Part shown: piece by piece, positions 13,568 through 24,639 of the stretch
Position numbering within the stretch: the first letter of the stretch is position 1
Layout of the letters: every line of letters starts with the position of its first letter
From: Sindora glabra
Lineage: Eukaryota > Streptophyta > Magnoliopsida > Fabales > Fabaceae
DNA length: 64,000 nucleotides
Direction of reading: 5' to 3'
Assembly: GCA_020226215.1 (NCBI GenBank)
Contig: CM035228.1
Coordinates: forward strand, 418,501-482,500
Program-made: the position numbers and the translations under genes
Notes under the pieces: generated by a model
Told to the model about the DNA's origin: nothing
The model's database searches: none
What the model saw: the letters and a program-made list of their open reading frames with translations, nothing else

Positions 13568-14195
13568 TAAGGCGAGTATAAACAAGCCAAACATAAACTT
13601 CATATTATTTCACTCCAACTGCTTACGAGCTCGAATAAGTTTAATAATAAAAATATATTTTTATTTTTATACAATATATGAAAAACATAATATATAAAAA
13701 ATTTAATCACTTAAGCAATTGTTAAGATTGCATTAAGAAGTATGATACTTTGGTTAAAATAATTAACTTTTGTTAAATGTAATTATTAGTGTTATTATGT
13801 AACAATTGTATAGATTTTTTTAATAAATTTAACCATTATAAAAAATTTTTATTGATAAAGAAAATAAGATAATAAATCTGGTACTTTATTTATTTCTGAA
13901 ATATAAGATTTCACATGACCAAATTTAGGTAAAATAATAAACTATTCAAATAATGTTATATAAATTCGTTTAGATCCATATTTATTAAAATTTTGAATTT
14001 TAATTCAAATATATTAAGTTTGATGAAAAATTAGTATAAACTCATTTAGACTTGTGTTTGAGTCAAGCTAGAACTTAAGTTTGAATTATTCAAGTTTAAT
14101 AACGTTCAACTCGAGTTTGAACTCATTTATTTTTAGTAAGTTAAAATTTGAGTACATAGATTTTTAGCTCGGGACGACTCATTCGTACCCCTAAT
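13568..14195. repeat. Foldback-like repeat with GAGCTCGA words
   Basis: The left end reads GGCGAGTATAAACAAGCC and the right end, inverted, reads TAGGGGTACGAATGAGTCG. Inside are several copies of AAGTTTGAA, GAACTC and GAGCTCG. Plants carry a common repeat that starts GGGTGTAAACGAGCCGAGC and is rich in AGCTCGAG; this looks like a decayed, AT-shifted copy. No coding capacity. Confidence 0.35.
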
Positions 14196-15800
14196 TATGT
14201 TTGATATTCAAATTTGATAATTATAATTTTAATAAATAATATTTCTAAAGTACTTGTAAATAGTTTTAATGAGAAATATTTTTACAAATATGTTTATTTT
14301 GCATAAGATAAAAATTACTATTTAACAATTACATATATACTTTCTAAAGTCATGAGTTTTTAATTAGAAAATGATAATTATAATAAATAAAATTTTGATG
14401 ATTTTTTATTCTATATAAGTTTTTTTATAAATATATTTATTTTCAATATGATAAAAATAATTCTTTATAATTACTTATATATCCATTAAATCTATATAAT
14501 TTAAAAATTATTATTATCATAATTTTAATTAGAAAGTGAGAATTATAAGAAATGCAATTTGATGATATTTTTATTCATATTTTATATAAGTGCTTTTATA
14601 AATATTTCTTTTTTCTATGAGATAATTTTTTTAAATAATCTCATGTATATATGTTAAAGTCATATAATTTAAAAGGTTATTCTATAAATGAGATTTTTTT
14701 AATAATCACATATATATCTACTTTGCAAAATGATTAAGATTTGAGGGTTTTTAATCTTATAAAAACAAAATTGATACAATTTTTGATAAAGGATGAAATT
14801 GACATTGTAGAATTAATAACTGCTTATATGTTAATTAATTTATTTAGAAATAATTAGAAATATAATATTTATGATATTAATTAATATTTATTAAAGCATA
14901 ATTAAAAATAATATTTTTTATATAAAAAATTGGAGGGAAATGGAATGATAAGGCGATACTAGGTACAGATGAAGTGGTTAATGAAATTATATTATACATA
15001 TTGACATTGCCATACATATATGTGATTTAATATATAAATAAATATATGTTAGTAATAAATTCGATTTTTATATGATCTTGATTAATTTATTTTTGTGCCG
15101 TACATTTGTGCTTTGAGATTATATTAAAAAAGAAAAAAATATAAAATACCTTTAATAATTTTGGGATGGTTTGATTTTATTTACTTTATTTTTGAAAAAT
15201 TGAAAATTATCTTCTTAAATTATATAAAATTTGAAATTAATAATCATAGTTAACTTAATTTATCAATTTTTTAAATTACATGATTTTTTAATAATAATTT
15301 TAAACAAGAATTGCAATATTATAATATGTTAATTTTTTTTATTAATTTTCACAAATAATTTATATATTATATAATTAATAAGAAGTAAATAAGATATACA
15401 GAGTTTTAATTAAATAATAAAAATGAGTTATAAAATTGTATGTAAAAAATAATAAAATAAACTAACATACTATAACATTGTGATCATTTTTTAAAAAGTT
15501 CATTAAAATTGATATAATTTAATAAAATGATTAATTAAGTTATTAATGAGTATTAATTTTAAATTTTGTAAAGTTTAAGAGAGTGGTTTCCAAATTTTTA
15601 AAGTAAAAGGGCACAAAATTTAATAAGGTATTTTTTAAAAAATATTTTGTTTGATAAGAATAAATGCTGTCAATATTAGATAAAATTCAAATAAAATTAT
15701 TTAAATACTTATTATAAATTTTTTCATTCATGCTATTACACAAACATTAATTATTTTATTTTGAAAATAATTATTAATAGAATAATTAATAAATCAACCT
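14196..15800. other. Very AT-rich intergenic DNA, no gene seen
   Basis: Long runs of A/T with no open frame of note. This is the distal upstream region of the Rab gene. I see no element I can name. Confidence 0.5.
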
Positions 15801-15829
15801 CTTATTCTTCCAGTTATTAAGGAGCTTCG

Positions 15830-16190
15830 GGACAAAGCCCTTTTATTATCGGGAATAATAGTTCATTTAGCAACCCATTGTTCACACTTCCCCAATTATG
15901 AAATTTTTACATAAATGGAATAGAAATGTTTGAAACAACACATTCTCCTCGTAAACTCTGAATCTCCTCCTCCTCCTTCCCCGCTTCCTAATATTGCAGA
16001 AAACCCTTATTCTCCGTCCTCCAAAGGGCCATCCACGGCTCCTAAGATTTCCTAGCGCACTTTCTGATTTGCTCAGTGCTCACATATTGCTCTTGAAGAT
16101 TCATAGCAGATCGGTGCAATTCGCTCGCGTTCCCGCTTGCTTACTATCAAACTCGAGCAGTTTGTAGATGTCCTCCAGGTCATTTCTTTT
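15830..16190 (+). promoter_or_regulatory. Probable promoter and first leader exon of the Rab gene
   Basis: Composition changes abruptly at about 15,830 from AT-rich to mixed, with pyrimidine-rich tracts at 15,945-16,025 typical of plant 5' untranslated leaders. A donor-like site follows CCTCCAG at about 16,175. The coding ATG lies 3.3 kb downstream and is preceded by a good acceptor (TTTCTATCCAG, ending about 19,427), so I infer a non-coding first exon here and a leader intron of about 3.2 kb. A further untranslated exon near 19,149 is possible. No TATA box stands out. Transcript data would settle the leader structure. Confidence 0.45.
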
Positions 16191-16501
16191 CATCTTCAAC
16201 TGTGGTTGATTGTTATTTATGATTGTTGGGTTGGTGAATTCTTTACGTTCCTCACCCGTTACTGGGCATAGAGGCATTCAATCATATTCTATTCTTCAAT
16301 TGCGTTCTGTTTCAAGTTTAGCATGGGAATAGAAACATGAATTTAGCGACAAGCACCGCAGATTTTGGAGTTCAATAAGCAAATTCTTTGTATAACTAGC
16401 CGATAGGTCAAAATTTTGCAAATGAGCTGGCTCTCCTCTAATTTACCTATTGTTCGTGTGTTGTAATTCCTACTTTCTTTTATTTCCTGTTGAAAGTTTT
16501 A

Positions 16502-16739
16502 TGGAATGCTTGGGAGTTGGAAAAGGAAGGGAATGATGAAGAAAAGGATGAGGATGCATCTTCTCCTTATTTAGATCTTCAAAATCCCTTCGGAGGGTGT
16601 TGGAAGAGTTTGGAGGATTAGTCCTTAGCCTTCAATCTCTTTCCTTCTTTAGCCAAAATTCACTCCCAGAACAAGGTTATGACCTTATCTTCCCTCTCCT
16701 TCTCCCTCCTTCTCCTCCATCCAAAGTCCAAACATGGCA
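16502..16739. mobile_element. PIF/Harbinger (Tourist-like) MITE candidate
   Basis: A 238-base segment is flanked on both sides by TTA (16499-16501 and 16740-16742), the usual target duplication of PIF/Harbinger elements. Its ends are inverted repeats matching at 14 of 20 positions: TGGAATGCTTGGGAGTTGGA on the left, TGCCATGTTTGGACTTTGGA when the right end is inverted. The left arm is GA-rich and the right arm CT-rich, so it can fold back. It has no coding capacity and lies in the inferred leader intron of the Rab gene. Confidence 0.55.
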
Positions 16740-17599
16740 TTAAGGTAAATTGAGTGGTAAGTAATTTGAGGGCACTATGATATTCAAATGTTTGACTTAA
16801 TCTACTCTTTTTTTTTTCTACTCTTTTTCTGTGAAATCGGTTAATGATGACAGATAAATAGGAATGGAGGGAGTATAAAATAATTTTATTGGTAGAGAGA
16901 AAGATAAAAATTAAGATCTTCCACACAAAAACAGACACAGAAAAACATGAGGTCAAGACAACACTTCTTTCCACTTTCTATGAAGGACATACAGGGGGAT
17001 TTATTTGAAGCAATCATTAGCTGATGCCCATAAGGAAGGCCAAAAGATATTTTTTCCCCTCAAAGCAGTGGAAGGGTTTCCTCTGAAAATTCCAGCATTT
17101 CACTCCAGCCAAATTTCCTGTGTAACTGCATACTTGTGCAGTGTCATAAGGTCTTGGCTTCCTTGTTGTTACCAAAACCTTTGATTTTTAATTAGCAAAA
17201 AATTATTTAGGTGCTGAGGGTTCACCCAAGAAACTCCAAAAGCCCCAAAGTGAAAGTTCCTTAAAAAGGTGGTTGCTGAAAAATGTAGAAGAGATGTGAG
17301 CTTTATTATGAGAATGGGGTGCAAATCACACTTAAGTCTGGTGGAAGATCTGTATTTGGTCTCCCTAGCTGCAGCAAATCATTAATGTTGACCTTATTGA
17401 GCACTACTGTGCAGATGAAAGCCTTGACCTTGCAAGGGATTTTGGCTTTTCAAATGGGATTTTGGTCATGTGTATCTTAATCATTAGTATACTTTTTGTG
17501 GTTTTCCTTAATAGGTTGGTGTTGTAATCCTTACGTTCTTCCATGTCTGTTAAAAGTTTTACGGTGGATTGCATGGTTCTTATGGTCTACTTAAGTTTC

Positions 17600-17956
17600 A
17601 GTAATGTGTCTATTTGTTTTCTATTTTTAAAAATAGTTTTCTGTTTTTTTGTTTTTAAAAAATATGTTGAACTTGTCTGGCAACCTATTTTTAGATTTTG
17701 TTTTTAAAATTTGATTTCTAAATGTGTAACTTAAAAACTGAAAAACAAAAATAACCTTTAGTTGTTTTTTGAATTTGTTTTCTTGTTTTGGATGTTTGTT
17801 TTATAATTAAATAAAATATTTTCTTATTTACAGCACCAACCATTCTCTATTCTTTATTTTCCTTCAATCCCAAAACAGTTTTTGAGAACAAGGAAATAGT
17901 TTTTAAGAACAATTTTTAAAAGACACAAAAACATAAACATATCCAAACATACCCAA
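17600..17956. mobile_element. Foldback MITE candidate in the Rab leader intron
   Basis: The left arm carries TGTCTATTTGTTTTCTATTTTTAAAAATAGTTTTC. The right arm, inverted, reads TATGTTTGGATATGTTTATG, then TTTTAAAAATTGTTC, then AAAACTATTTCC, so the two arms are diverged inverse copies. T-rich and A-rich tracts alternate throughout. There is no open frame. The class is uncertain; hAT-like ends are suggested by TTTGGATATG. Bounds are approximate. Confidence 0.4.
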
Positions 17957-19447
17957 TTCTTACTAAATATTGACTCATGGATGAATTTGAGAAGCAAAAG
18001 TGTTTGCTTGATCTTGAAGTTGAACTATTCCTTACTGCATATCCCAAAAGAGTCTAATTTTCTTTGTTTGATTTACTTGTAAATGTCAAGTGTAATTACT
18101 ATGTCAATTAATGTATGGTTTTGCTTTAGCATGTTCAAGTTCAAAGTTGTAGTGGCATAAAGTTCAAGTACCTTATTGGCTGGGGTGAGGTAGTTTACTG
18201 GGAGGCAAGATTGTGTCTATATCAGCTTTTGGCTTGCAGTCAGAGATCACAAGTTGTAAGCCACTGAACTGTAGTGCTGAAGGACAGTGAATCAGTGATG
18301 TATACTATATTCCCCTTTGTTTTAAAGGAAGAAAACAGAATTCTTTCTATCTGTGCATAATCCATTTTGTGTTTGCGTAGACCACAAGTTGGGGTCAGAT
18401 ATATTTCTACTTACATTTAAATGTAGCTGTTACCATCAGAATAGTTGCTAGAGTTCCTTGGCCTTTGGGATGAGTTGGTATTTGACAATGGACATATTTG
18501 TTTGAGAAACAACATTGATCTGACTACTCAAAAAAATTAAGTTGTCAAAAGGAGAGGAATTGTGAAAGGGAATATATATTATCTATTGTAAGGATATTAT
18601 AAGGCCTGATGATCCAAAGAATTGTCTGGTCTTTATTACCAAACAATTAAGGATTTGTGTAAGCCCCTTCAACTCTATCAGGTCAGATATAGGAATGATA
18701 AGTATCAAAGGATGACTGTGTTCTGGATGTACCACTTGATAAAATTTCAAGTAACCTTGAATTTAATTATGGATATGCATTTATTAGCACTTCTTTAATG
18801 ATTAACCTTGGAGTTTTTAACCTTTATTGTCATTTGAGAGCATCATCTCATCTCTTGGTAATAATGATCTCAACCATTTTCACTTATTATTCCCTAGGTT
18901 TGAGATTGTAGACTGAGTGGAAGAAAGTTAAGCTATAGCATATTTGTATATCTGGCTCAAATTACTGCTTTAACAATTTCTGCAATTTTTTTTTTTTGAT
19001 GTTAATATTATGGTAGAATTTTTTCGAAACTCAAAATGATAAGGTCAATTAATCTTTCTGAAAATTTTTGATAACTCTGCCGTTTGCTTTCCTGGTTGTA
19101 CAATCTCAGTTGATTCTCTGGAGTGTATTGATGAGTGTTGCTTTCAGGTGGTCCAGGCAACTTTGGATAGTTTGAGTTAAGGGCTGGATGCTGAGCGTGG
19201 ATACAGTTCTGTTTAACTTTTGCTTCAATAGGTGGATATTTCTCAAGATACTTCCTAAAGCATAACTTGTTTTCTATGGATCATATGCCTTTTGTAACTT
19301 CCAAGTACTTGTTTTTGAGTTCTTTCTTGTGGATCGTCTAATTACGTTTGTTCATCCTAGCTGACATTCTAGACTTGGGAAGAGCCAGGGTTAGGAATGA
19401 TTGTTTATTGAATTGTTTCTATCCAGTGCAATTCTTGGGACTGAGAG

Positions 19448-19784
19448 ATGGCTCTTAATAATGAAGAGAAAACCGAGGATTACCTTTTCAAGATTGTTTT
19501 AATTGGTGATTCAGCTGTTGGGAAATCAAATTTACTTGCGAGATTTGCCAGGGATGAATTTTATCCTAATTCAAAGTCAACTATAGGAGTAGAGTTTCAA
19601 ACTCAAAAAATGGATATCAATGGAAAAGAAGTTAAAGCACAGATATGGGACACGGCTGGGCAGGAGAGGTTCAGAGCTGTTACATCTGCCTATTATAGGG
19701 GTGCTGTTGGGGCACTTTTGGTGTATGACATAAGCAGGCGCCAGACATTTGATAGTATTGGCAGATGGCTTAATGAACTTCACA
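19448..19784 (+). CDS. RABA5a: Rab gene, coding exon 1
   Basis: This exon encodes residues 1-112 plus the first base of codon 113. The donor is CACA|GTAAGG. Reading through the donor gives a false stop 53 bases later, so the open frame ending at 19837 is an intron read-through. Confidence 0.95.
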
Positions 19785-20616
19785 GTAAGGACGAAATTTA
19801 CCACTTGATGCCGTTTTCTATTCCCCTTGAATATTAAATTCTTATGCTTATTTTCTTTGATGGTGGATTATAAAATTGTGAGTTGCCAATCAATTTTGTA
19901 GTGGGACAATATTGACACCATTCTTGCTTAGTTGCTGATTGGTACCTAAAAATTGACTTTTATGAAACGGAAAGCATATAATCTTTGATTCTTTTTCCAA
20001 AATGACCTTTGTATATGAAATTTTTAACATGATATAAACGTGTCCATTTTTCCTTTAGCCTTTTGAATATGTCAGTCTTTTCCTATTATTCTGATAGATA
20101 TGAATACACTACGTTGGATTGAAAATTTATTATTGAATCAATAAGGGGTTTCTAGTCATAACTCATAAACCTAATGATGGGCCACATATTTATTACCCTC
20201 TTTGCTTCAAAGAGATTATCTCACATATTATGGTTTTAAATGTGATGAAATGAGGATTAAGTGTACTGGTCTATTACTCAACAGCTCACTCTGACATGAA
20301 TGTTGTCACAATACTTGTTGGGAACAAGTCAGATCTTAAGGATGCTAGGGAGGTATCTACTGCTGAAGGCAAGGCCTTAGCTGAGGCGCAGGGTTTGTTC
20401 TTCATGGAGACGTCAGCACTTGATTCTTCTAATGTGGCTGCTGCTTTTCAGACTGTTGTGAAGGAGATCTACAACATATTGAGCAGGAAGGTTATGATGT
20501 CCCAGGAGCTTAAGAAAGAGGGTTCTGCCTCCATTGGGAATGGGAAGACTGTTGTTCTGCAAGGGGAGGGAAACCAAGAAGCAGAAGCGGGGACGCCACA
20601 GGGTGGTTGTTGCTAG
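19448..20616 (+). CDS. RABA5a: Rab GTPase of the RABA (Rab11) group, RABA5a-like
   Basis: Small GTP-binding switch protein. RABA members act at the trans-Golgi network, recycling endosome and cell plate, directing vesicles to the plasma membrane. The coding sequence is 19448-19784 joined to 20285-20616; the intron is GT-AG and the split codon reads Thr. The product has 222 residues. Visible motifs are the P-loop GDSAVGKS (20-27), the switch-I threonine (45) in STIGVEF, WDTAGQERF (67-75) with Gln72, NKSD (126-129), ETSA (154-157), and a C-terminal GGCC (219-222) for double geranylgeranylation. The start was chosen because it gives the usual short N-terminus before EDYLFKIVLIGDS. No break or missing key residue is seen. 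Assignment to RABA5a rests on a near-identical core remembered from Arabidopsis; another RABA5 paralogue is possible. Confidence 0.95.
20285..20616 (+). CDS. RABA5a: Rab gene, coding exon 2
   Basis: The acceptor is CTCAACAG|CTCACTCTGAC. The exon completes the Thr codon and continues HSDMNVVTILVGNKSD to the stop TAG at 20614-20616. It encodes the guanine-specificity motifs and the hypervariable tail. Confidence 0.95.
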
Positions 20617-21085
20617 TCTTAAGGCTGGATATTATGTCAGCTCCAAAACAGGTTTTTGTTTTAGTTATTCAACCAAGCCTGAAAATGGCATTCAAAATAC
20701 TTATTTCTCTTTACACATTCAATGAATTTTGTTCAGTTAGCTGCAAGACTTTGAAGAGTAGAAATCTTAAATGACGTGGAAGTGACCAATACAAAAGTGC
20801 TAGTGTCTGGTATTTAAGGAGTTTACAAACCAGAGGACTTGCATTCGTAGCCTACGAGGTTTCCATCTTAGGGAACAAGTTTTTTATTTTTTATTGGTTA
20901 AACTGATGTGGGTACTAATGAAGTATTTTACATCATAATTGACAGGTTTTCTAGACTTGTATGATATAGGAAAACGTTATAAATATTTGAACCTTAGTGC
21001 ACAAGATTTTATTGTAATCTATTTTCATTTTTTCCCCCTTGAATTCACTTGGGAATTATAAATAAATGGACAAGGAATGTTTCAA
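20617..21085 (+). terminator. 3' untranslated region and poly(A) signal of the Rab gene
   Basis: Non-coding sequence after the stop codon. A canonical AATAAA is at 21061-21066, following T-rich sequence that could serve as a far-upstream element. The cleavage site is inferred at about 21,080-21,090. Confidence 0.5.
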
Positions 21086-21328
21086 CCCTTTCGCCAAATG
21101 GATTTGTCATACTGCTAAAGACATTATGGGCTATACGATAGCTTGAAATTTCATAAGATATAAAGTAAAACTGCAAAAAGAAGGAAAATTGGTAGGTTTA
21201 AAGAAATATCTGGTTACACAAGTACTGAGGTTTTTCGCAATGGTGGGAACAGTGTTGATTAATGGGAGTAGGATTGGATGGTATGTTAAGTTGGATATGC
21301 AATAACACGTGGAAATGCTATTCGCTTT

Positions 21329-21356
21329 GCTTATATATATGTATATATATATATAA
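21329..21356. repeat. (TA)n microsatellite
   Basis: A run of alternating TA with a few G interruptions, just beyond the Rab 3' end. Confidence 0.8.
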
Positions 21357-21898
21357 TCTTCGTAATTAAAAAATTATAGATAATTTATCATTATTAATAT
21401 ATTGAATATGAAACAAAAGAGAGTAAATAAATTGACAAATTCATATGATTAGAAAAAATTAAGTTGAAGGTTTCATATTAAATTTTAAAATTCATAAAAT
21501 CTTATAAAAAAATAACAGAAGTAAAGCAAATTGTAAGAAAACTTAAATTCGTGATAATGCTTCGAAACTAAGATTTAAAATAAATAGTAAAAAGTTATTC
21601 AATTAACAAACTAAATCACTGCTATTTATATTCATTGTAATTCTTATTCAAACAATAAACTAAAATAGGATTCACTCGTTATTGTATATTGATTCATAAA
21701 TGCATCATTTTTTGGTTCTTACGAATCAATTCATTATTCGCAAGGTTATTCGTGTATCTGGCAATATTAGGATGGAAGCTTGACTGAGTAATGTTATGTG
21801 GAGTTAGAAGGAGCAATGACGTGTGGAGGTAGAAGTAGAAGGCCTGTGGTTGTAAGCTACTTTTCTTGGCAAAGAAAATGAATGGGAGAGACTTCGGT

Positions 21899-22021
21899 GC
21901 ACCAGTTGTATGGTGCATCAGTCTCTTTTGAAGGTCCAGATTTTCTGGATTGCGCAGTACTGCGCAGGCTGAATGAAATTTAACGATTTTCAGATGCTGG
22001 TACATCATACACTGGTGCGTT
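21899..22021. repeat. Imperfect foldback with a perfect 16-base palindrome at its centre
   Basis: The left arm begins GTGCACCAGTTGTATGGTGC and the right arm, inverted, begins CGCACCAGTGTATGATGTAC. Midway between them, 21951-21966 is the perfect palindrome TGCGCAGTACTGCGCA. The arms weaken between the outer match and the centre. It could be a MITE or the decayed head-to-head join of a duplicated segment. No coding function is supported; the short open frames here are unlike any family I know. Confidence 0.6.
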
Positions 22022-22189
22022 TTAGAATTTTCCAAAATGAATAGGTATGAAGTGTTTATTGGTAGTTTTTTAAGCAACTTTTCTTGGCAAAGAAGATGAT
22101 TGGGTGTCAAGTGTTTATAGGTGGCTTTTTCTTGGCAAACAATCTTGGACAGACAGTGTAAATTATCTAGTGTGAGGGGGGTTGAGGAA

Positions 22190-22605
22190 ATTTTTGGTGG
22201 AGCAGTTAAATGCGAAGAACGCTGTCAATTTTTACTATTGAACAATGTTCTTGCTAATACTGAAGTTAGTATTCTTGTTACGCAACAATAAGGACAACGT
22301 TATTGATATTGGACAGGCAGTGGAAACTGATATGCGATCATAAACTCATGAACTTCCCAAGAAATTCGTATTAAAAAATGCATAATGATATGTAATTTTT
22401 TTAAAGGCTTAAATGCAATTTTTGATGGAGCTGTGAAATGTGTAGAACAGTCTATTTTCCCCGGCAACGGAGAAAATTGTTCTTGGCTAATACTGTAGCT
22501 AGCACTACACAGCAACAAGGACAACACTATTGATATGCAATCATGAACTCGTAAACTTCTCAAGAAATTCGTATTTAAAAAATGCATAATGATATGTAAT
22601 TTTTT
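22190..22605. repeat. Diverged tandem duplication, about 205-230 bases
   Basis: Two copies in the same orientation share a start (TTTTTGGTGGAGCAGT at 22191, TTTTTGATGGAGCTGT at 22419), an ACAACRYTATTGATAT word, and an end (GCATAATGATATGTAAT at 22380 and 22584). Both carry TAATACTG and an AACAA.GGACAAC word. No open frame is kept between the copies. Confidence 0.6.
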
Positions 22606-22606
22606 T

Positions 22607-23788
22607 AAAGTTTAAAAATAATTTTAATCCCTCTAAAATATTAGTTGTGTGATTTTAATCTCTTTTTTTTTCTAAAAATAATTTATTTTGGTTCTCTTAA
22701 ATATATAATATGTACATTTTTTATCCTTGCCTCACATTTTCATCCAATTGTTAATGAAAGATGTTGGAGCTTCATCAAATGGCACAACATGACAACATGT
22801 GGAGGCTGATGTGTTGTTATCTTCATTTTTTTTATCAATAATTTCATTTTCATTTTATTTTTCATCTCTATTATCCTTCTTTCTCGAGATTTTGAGATCC
22901 ATTATTGATCTTTCGGCTATAGGCCACTTCCTTCTCTCCATGGCCGTGCTTCTCCTCCTCTTCTTCTTAATCTCCTAGGCCTAAAACCCATTCCCTCCTT
23001 TTGCCTCTACCCTTTCCACCTCCTTCCATCTTCATATTTAATGGAAGATTCATCCATCTTTGCTGGAACAACTTCACCTGAAGTCATAATCTCCATATCC
23101 ACCCCTGCAGTGTAGGGCACGAAACAGTAGCACTAGTTAGCCCCGTCAATACCAAAGCCACGGCCTCAAGCAGTAGGATCACCAACACCAACTAATTTAT
23201 TCATTTTGAAGGATAAGGTGTCTGTGATTGAGGTTAAATTGAGTTTTCAGTTTTTGGAATTTTTTTTTTGTTTAAAATTCAATACCTAATTTTTTTTTTT
23301 TGGTGGGGGATACATTTCCATAACGATCTATTGCTAGCCTTCTTCAAATATCCACTTTCTATTCTGCACAACAACAAAAGAATTTTATTCTTCTCTGAAA
23401 TCCCAAGCATTTTCCTTTTCATTTTCTTCAATACCCTCTTTTGCCCTTTATATTACTGCAATCATTTGTTAGAATCTTTTCTGTTGAAGCATTCATTCAT
23501 TGGATTTATAAAATAGAAGTGGGTGCTTGTTCATTTGGATTTGGATTTGAGTTAGTACTAAGAAAGAGAGAGAGAAGTGCAGCGAAGGACAATACAGATA
23601 AAGAATTAGGAGGGGGGAAAAGGAAGATTGCCACGTTAGCATTCCGTTAGCTTATTAACAAAGCATTAACTGTTAGATAAAAATTATATTAATTAAATAT
23701 TTAAAAGGGTTAAAATAGATTATTTTAAAAAAGAGAATCAAAATTGCACAATTTACATTTTAACAGGAATAAAATTGTATTTAAGTCT
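22607..23788. mobile_element. MULE-like element with long inverted ends, possible Pack-MULE
   Basis: The left end (22607-22760) and the right end (23650-23788, inverted) align over more than 110 bases. Shared words are AATTTTAATCC / AATTTTATTCC, GTGATTTTAATCTC / GCAATTTTGATTCTC, AATTTATTTTGG / AATCTATTTTAACC and AACTGTTAATG-like. This sequence style is typical of Mutator-like terminal inverted repeats. The interior (about 22,860-23,640) is unlike the ends: it has a C/T-rich part with CTCCATGGCCGTGCTTCTCC and a GA-rich part near 23,570. No transposase is seen, so the element is non-autonomous. The 9-base target duplication cannot be read because both flanks are T-rich. Confidence 0.55.
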
Positions 23789-24639
23789 TTTTTTTATACA
23801 TTTTGTATCTCTTTTATTAAGTAAGCTAGTAAGACAATTTCAAATATTTTTAGTACAACTTTTATTGATAGAGTTGTAACTTTTTGAGCATTATTTTAAA
23901 ATAGAATTATAATTTTTATGTGAAAAAACTGCAAGGTTTGTATGTTAAACTGTAGCTTTTATGGTAAAATTAATAAAAACTAACATAATCTTTGTAAGAT
24001 ATTGAGCGACATTGTGTCTCCTATTAATCACATATTCATGTTCATAAATTCATTGGTAAATTATATTATAATGCCACTTTTTGGACTTCTTTTTAAAAAG
24101 GTATTAACATTAATCTTTATTTTAAATATATGTTAGTTTTATGAATTATTATTATTATATTTCCTAAATATCACTTTTTTAACTATGAGAATGCGGTTAT
24201 GAATTAGAAACTTAAAAAAGATATAATTTCATGATTAATTAATTAATTTTCGTACATGACCATTAGTTTTCATTTATCTTCTAATGATGAAAATAAGAAA
24301 ATTTAATTTCGGTAGAGTTCACCCAACATAAAACATGCAAATTAAGTTCAAAATTTTAAACGATTGTAATTTTATACTTAGTTGTCTGATTTGGATAAAT
24401 TTTATGTCAATTTTATGTAATATTTTAAGATCAATACCCCTACAAAAAGTTAAAGGTATTTTGCCCACTCTAATCGGTGAAATTTTTTTTTTCAATGACT
24501 TTTTTAAATTTTTTTATTTTATTGTAATTTTGCTAATTTTGACCACATTTTTTTAATTCAAATTCATTCGAATTTCATATTGAATTTTTGGTCTTTAACT
24601 CTTTTAATGTCCAGTAGGGCCATAATAACTTTTTAACAA
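23789..24639. other. Intergenic AT-rich DNA, no gene seen
   Basis: Open frames are short and AT-driven. I see no motif or repeat that I can assign. Confidence 0.45.

Noticed and set aside
19448..19837. A 129-residue truncated Rab protein
   Set aside because: The last 17 residues are intron read-through. The GT donor at 19785 and acceptor at 20284 join in phase to the rest of the GTPase.
21694..22110. A 138-residue protein on the - strand
   Set aside because: It crosses the foldback and repeats, has no recognisable motif and has no splice or promoter support.
24335..24556. A small AT-driven hydrophobic protein
   Set aside because: Composition alone explains it; there is no start context, motif or neighbour.
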